Shown one piece after another: positions 13,178 to 15,527 of a stretch of 15,527 nucleotides of DNA. The notes beneath the pieces were generated by a model. That model did not search any database. It saw only the letters and a list, made by a program, of their open reading frames with translations, and was not told the DNA's origin. The position numbers and the translations under genes are program-made. The stretch is from JBCLLP01 sp039738635 (lineage in GTDB: Bacteria > Patescibacteriota > Saccharimonadia > CAILAD01 > BJGX01), in the NCBI GenBank assembly GCA_039738635.1, contig JBCLLN010000015.1:1-15527 (forward strand). The letters are read 5' to 3'. Position 1 is the stretch's first letter, and each line of letters opens with the position of its first letter.

Positions 13178-13762
13178 TTACTGCGAGTTCATAGGTACGC
13201 CAAACTCTAGACCCTCAAAAGCAGGCGCGTATAAACCAACATCCTCAAAAAATGGTGCATTATCACTATTAAACTTCATACCAACATCTGTGCTTAGTGT
13301 TGAGCCATCTTGAAGGGTGACGCTAATATGGTATGTTTTGCCACCAAGTAAGCTAGGAGTATGGTCTGCATTAGATGCAATTTTATCTACCAGCCCATAC
13401 TTTACTAGGCTCATATTAATATTCTTAAGTGCATTCGGCTGGAGCTGACAGGGGGTGCTATCTGTTTTGTTAGTAGCTGTATGAACGGTAGCGATATCAC
13501 AGCTATTGGCAGTAATGGTGAGAGTTTTGGTCTGCTGAAATTCAGGGGAAACTGGCCCAGCATTAACACTGAAGGATATTGATTTGAGCTTATGCGAGTA
13601 ACTATTATGAATAAAAAATACAAGTATTACGTCAAGAGCAACAATGGCCATCATTAGAGCTATCGGCTTGATGCGCCCTAGGGTTGCTGGCTTTTTTGCT
13701 ACTGGTTTCTTGGTTGCTGGTTTTTTTGCTACTGGTTTTTTGGTTGTAATCTTAGATGCCAT
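13178..13762 (-). CDS. Single-pass membrane protein with Lys/Pro/Ala repeats
   Basis: 194 aa. The N-terminal 28 residues are built from KKPVA and KKPAT units, followed by a membrane helix at about 33-51 and an extracytoplasmic domain of about 140 residues. The exported part is rich in Ser, Thr and Asn and has two cysteines (88 and 105) that could form a disulfide, plus a beta-like stretch TYHISVTLQDGSTLSTDVGM. I do not recognise the family. The basic Pro/Ala tail could contact DNA, RNA or the membrane surface on the cytoplasmic side; this is a guess. The ATG at 13762 follows an extended -10 by 8 bases. Its stop codon directly abuts that of rarA. Confidence 0.8.
   Translation of the reverse strand: MASKITTKKPVAKKPATKKPVAKKPATLGRIKPIALMMAIVALDVILVFFIHNSYSHKLKSISFSVNAGPVSPEFQQTKTLTITANSCDIATVHTATNKTDSTPCQLQPNALKNINMSLVKYGLVDKIASNADHTPSLLGGKTYHISVTLQDGSTLSTDVGMKFNSDNAPFFEDVGLYAPAFEGLEFGVPMNSQ
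13682..13750. repeat. 30-bp tandem repeat encoding Lys/Pro/Ala tail
   Basis: Units at 13691-13720 and 13721-13750 match at 24 of the first 26 positions, and the ten bases before 13691 match the end of a unit. Each unit encodes ten residues of the KKPVAKKPAT pattern. The T-rich runs make copy-number slippage plausible. Confidence 0.75.
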
Positions 13763-13770
13763 TTATAATA

Positions 13771-13779
13771 ACTATACCA
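13771..13779 (-). promoter_or_regulatory. Extended -10 promoter of the Lys/Pro/Ala membrane protein
   Basis: Minus strand reads TGGTATAGT, ending 8 bases before the ATG at 13762. No Shine-Dalgarno is present, so the start is likely leaderless. Confidence 0.52.
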
Positions 13780-13878
13780 CCTTTTTTACTCTATTAGTAG
13801 TAGCAGGGCTTGCTAAGCTAGCATTTGCGTTTAATAATCCTAAACCTCCAATATAAATCTAAAGATAAAGATAAGGAA

Positions 13879-14508
13879 TTATATTTTTAATATTGGCTGG
13901 CGTATTATTGTTCTGGGCCGAGCCGAGCTAGGAACAATAGCATAATTTAGGTGTATCTCGTGATACCTGGCTGAAGGTGCAAAACCCTTTTTCGTGATAT
14001 ATCTATTTAGTATCTCAAAACTCTTTAGGCCGTTTTTAATAGATCCTATATGTAGTATTTGGGCCGCCTTCTTCTCCTCAAGAGTTGATATATGTAAATC
14101 CTGATAGCGAGCATTTGGCTTACGGCCTTTGACATCTGCTATAGCCATATCTACCAGCCTTTGAGTTACAAACCCAGGTACTACTACAAAATTCTCCCAT
14201 AGTAACTGTTCGGGTAGCTGGGGGTTATAGTCATTCCCGTTTTTCATACTCCAAAGAATCTCAAGTGCTGGGATAGTAAAATCCACATAGCCATCTGGTA
14301 AGAATTCATCATTAGCTAGGCTCATCATACCAAAAGCAACATCATATAGGGCAGAAATAGAATCAATAAATCTAGGTCCGTCTCTACCACCCTCGCCATT
14401 AATGGCCAATACCCTAATAGCAGGAATAGTAACAATTTTACCTCTGCCCTGTTGGGCTTGGTAGAGTTCTGGGTATAGTTTGGTAATATCAAATTTATCT
14501 GCTTGCAT
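13879..14508 (-). CDS. GyrI-like small-molecule-binding domain protein
   Basis: 209 aa and soluble. The pattern DITKLYPELYQAQQGRGKIV, then IPAIRVLAINGEGGRDGPRFIDSISALYDVAFGM (roughly 28-61), YVDFTIPALEILW, and a late RYHEIHLNY is that of the GyrI-like (SHV) domain proteins, which bind small hydrophobic or toxic molecules. Some homologues hydrolyse electrophiles or regulate drug responses; I cannot say which applies here. No DNA-binding HTH precedes the domain, so it is the stand-alone form. The ATG at 14508 lies about 22 nt after the predicted transcript start, preceded by two tiny overlapping reading frames instead of a clear Shine-Dalgarno. Confidence 0.8.
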   Translation of the reverse strand: MQADKFDITKLYPELYQAQQGRGKIVTIPAIRVLAINGEGGRDGPRFIDSISALYDVAFGMMSLANDEFLPDGYVDFTIPALEILWSMKNGNDYNPQLPEQLLWENFVVVPGFVTQRLVDMAIADVKGRKPNARYQDLHISTLEEKKAAQILHIGSIKNGLKSFEILNRYITKKGFAPSARYHEIHLNYAIVPSSARPRTIIRQPILKI

Positions 14509-14509
14509 A

Positions 14510-14529
14510 CTACATTTTCATTTCTTCAT
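14510..14529 (-). other. Two minimal upstream ORFs before the GyrI-like gene
   Basis: The leader contains ATG AAG AAA TGA (14529-14518) overlapping ATG AAA ATG TAG (14521-14510), which is followed one base later by the main ATG at 14508. The first ATG is at the predicted 5' end of the transcript. This could act as a reinitiation chain, or be chance in a short A-rich leader. Confidence 0.3.
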
Positions 14530-14536
14530 AGTTTAT

Positions 14537-14545
14537 ATTGTAGCA
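14537..14545 (-). promoter_or_regulatory. Extended -10 promoter of GyrI-like gene
   Basis: Minus strand reads TGCTACAAT, one mismatch from the extended -10 consensus. The expected transcript start is near 14530, about 22 nt before the main ATG. Confidence 0.5.
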
Positions 14546-14562
14546 ATCTTTTAGGTTATTTG

Positions 14563-15039
14563 TTAATCTCTCAACGCAAGGTTTCGTTTTTTAAGATATT
14601 GCTGATGGTACTCCTCGGCCTTCCAAAATGTCTTAGCTGGTACCACCTGAGTAGCAATTGGCTGGCTATAGCCTCCAGACTTCTCAAGCTCTTTTATTTT
14701 ATCTTTTGCGAGTTTGTGTTGTACGATACTATGAGAAAAAATAACCGTCCTATAATTATCTCCTATATCAGCTCCTTGCCTAGCTACTTGCGTTGGGTCA
14801 TGATTCTCAAAAAAGACTTCTAAGAGTTTCTTATAGCTTACCAAAGTGGGGTTAAACTCTACCTGAACTGTCTCTGCGTGCCCAGTAGTATGGCCTCGTA
14901 CCTGCTCATAGCTAGGGCTATCTACAATACCCCCTTCATATCCGACGGTGGTCTTAACGACGCCTGGGGTAATCCTAAAAGCCTCTTCAATACCCCAAAA
15001 GCACCCTCCCCCAAAGTCAGCTATTTCGTTTTTAGCCAT
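14563..15039 (-). CDS. msrA: Peptide-methionine (S)-S-oxide reductase MsrA
   Basis: MsrA reduces methionine-S-sulfoxide in oxidised proteins, drawing electrons from thioredoxin. It has 158 aa, a normal length for the single domain. The active site is GGGCFWGIEEAF (10-21), with the catalytic Cys at 13; further family motifs are GYEGG, GHAETVQVEF, FFENHDPTQ, GDNYRTVIF and FWKAEEYHQQYL. No signal peptide, so it is cytoplasmic. The ATG at 15039 has the Shine-Dalgarno AAGGAAAT just upstream. It lies 25 bp after the short-chain dehydrogenase gene and is probably its operon partner. Confidence 0.96.
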   Translation of the reverse strand: MAKNEIADFGGGCFWGIEEAFRITPGVVKTTVGYEGGIVDSPSYEQVRGHTTGHAETVQVEFNPTLVSYKKLLEVFFENHDPTQVARQGADIGDNYRTVIFSHSIVQHKLAKDKIKELEKSGGYSQPIATQVVPAKTFWKAEEYHQQYLKKRNLALRD

Positions 15040-15064
15040 TTTATTTCCTTACTTATTATTGGAT

Positions 15065-15527
15065 CTAGTCCCAAGGAGTTAATGGGAACTTTTCTGCCAT
15101 AACCTCCCAAACCTTAATATCCTCTCCGCTTTCCTTGCCATAGCCGTCTTGGACGGTTCTGACCATCACCTGAGCTACTCTATCTGGTGGCATACCATGA
15201 AAATCAGTCATCTCGGTCGATGTCATAGTGGGGCTAACGGTGTAGATATTGAGCCCTGGGTTTTCAAGGGCCAAAACCTTCGTAAAGCCCCGAGTGCCAT
15301 ACTTGGTAGCACAATACACGCTCAAATCCACAACAGGATGTGACCCCGCACCACTAGAAACATTTATGATGGCGTCACGAATATGTGGCAGGGCTTGCTT
15401 GGTGAATTTTATTAGTCCCAGCAAATTCGTCAATACCTGATCGTCAATATCATCTTCGCTTTGATCTGCAAATTTCTTCCACCTTATCACGCCGGCGTTA
15501 TTGATAAGCACATCTATGCCACCGCAT
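15065..15527 (-). CDS. Short-chain dehydrogenase/reductase, 3' part
   Basis: NAD(P)-dependent oxidoreductase of the classical SDR family; the N-terminal nucleotide-binding glycine motif lies beyond the right edge. Seen in order are GGIDVLINNAGV, with the NNAG motif; INVSSGAG, with the catalytic Ser; YCATK, with the catalytic Tyr and Lys (YxxxK); and SPTMTSTEM, where the family often has PG..T. The frame is open to the window edge, so the GTG at 15511 is internal, in the middle of the VLINNAG strand, and is not the start. The C-terminal part continues for about 70 residues after the active site. The substrate cannot be told. It is upstream of and probably co-transcribed with msrA. Confidence 0.9.
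   Translation of the reverse strand, partial: CGGIDVLINNAGVIRWKKFADQSEDDIDDQVLTNLLGLIKFTKQALPHIRDAIINVSSGAGSHPVVDLSVYCATKYGTRGFTKVLALENPGLNIYTVSPTMTSTEMTDFHGMPPDRVAQVMVRTVQDGYGKESGEDIKVWEVMAEKFPLTPWD

Overview
The window reads like a piece of a Candidatus Saccharibacteria (TM7) / Patescibacteria chromosome. This is a judgement from memory of gene types, not from a search. Supporting signs are the AT-rich sequence (roughly 60% AT by eye), a short MurE-like ligase lacking the usual N-terminal domain, LCP and DUF308/HdeD-type envelope genes, small Lys/Pro/Ala-rich membrane proteins, single-gene transcription units with few operons, and the standard genetic code. There is no tRNA, rRNA, CRISPR array, transposase or phage gene that I can see.

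Layout. 1-357 (-): 5' part of a Pro/Ser/Thr-rich repeat protein that runs off the left edge. 358-680: the one long gene-free stretch, a divergent promoter region with an imperfect palindrome. 681-2012 (+): MurE-like Mur ligase. 2181-3050 (-): TrhO/YceA rhodanese (tRNA U34 hydroxylation). 3219-3965 (-): NodB-type polysaccharide deacetylase, preceded by a 30-codon in-frame upstream ORF and a promoter that duplicates the trhO promoter and first codons. 4126-5380 (-): membrane-anchored thioredoxin and CcdA, tightly coupled. 5489-6253 (+): pyrH with a clear terminator. 6312-7581 (-): tRNA-dihydrouridine synthase followed by a small His-rich membrane protein. 7762-9240 (+): LytR-CpsA-Psr (LCP) protein with LytR_C domain. 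9298-10236 (+): D-2-hydroxyacid dehydrogenase-like protein that has lost expected catalytic residues. 10370-11884 (+): two membrane proteins (DUF308 plus an unknown). 11990-13177 (+): RarA/MgsA AAA+ ATPase, convergent with a single-pass membrane protein (13178-13762, -). 13879-14508 (-): GyrI-like domain protein. 14563-15527 (-): MsrA downstream of a short-chain dehydrogenase cut by the right edge.

Together the genes cover envelope construction (Mur ligase, LCP, deacetylase), thiol redox and oxidative repair (Trx-CcdA, MsrA), tRNA modification (TrhO, Dus), nucleotide supply (PyrH) and replication stress (RarA). No pathway is complete in the window.

The most notable pattern is how genes start. 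At least eight genes or leader ORFs have a -10 box, often an extended TGnTATAAT form, ending 6-11 nt before the start codon. The predicted transcript therefore begins at or within a few bases of the ATG/GTG, so these look like leaderless mRNAs. A second group (pyrH, the dehydrogenase-like gene, the DUF308 gene, the small membrane protein, msrA) has a 5' leader or upstream gene and a good Shine-Dalgarno. The second notable item is the promoter-plus-start-codon duplication in front of the polysaccharide deacetylase.
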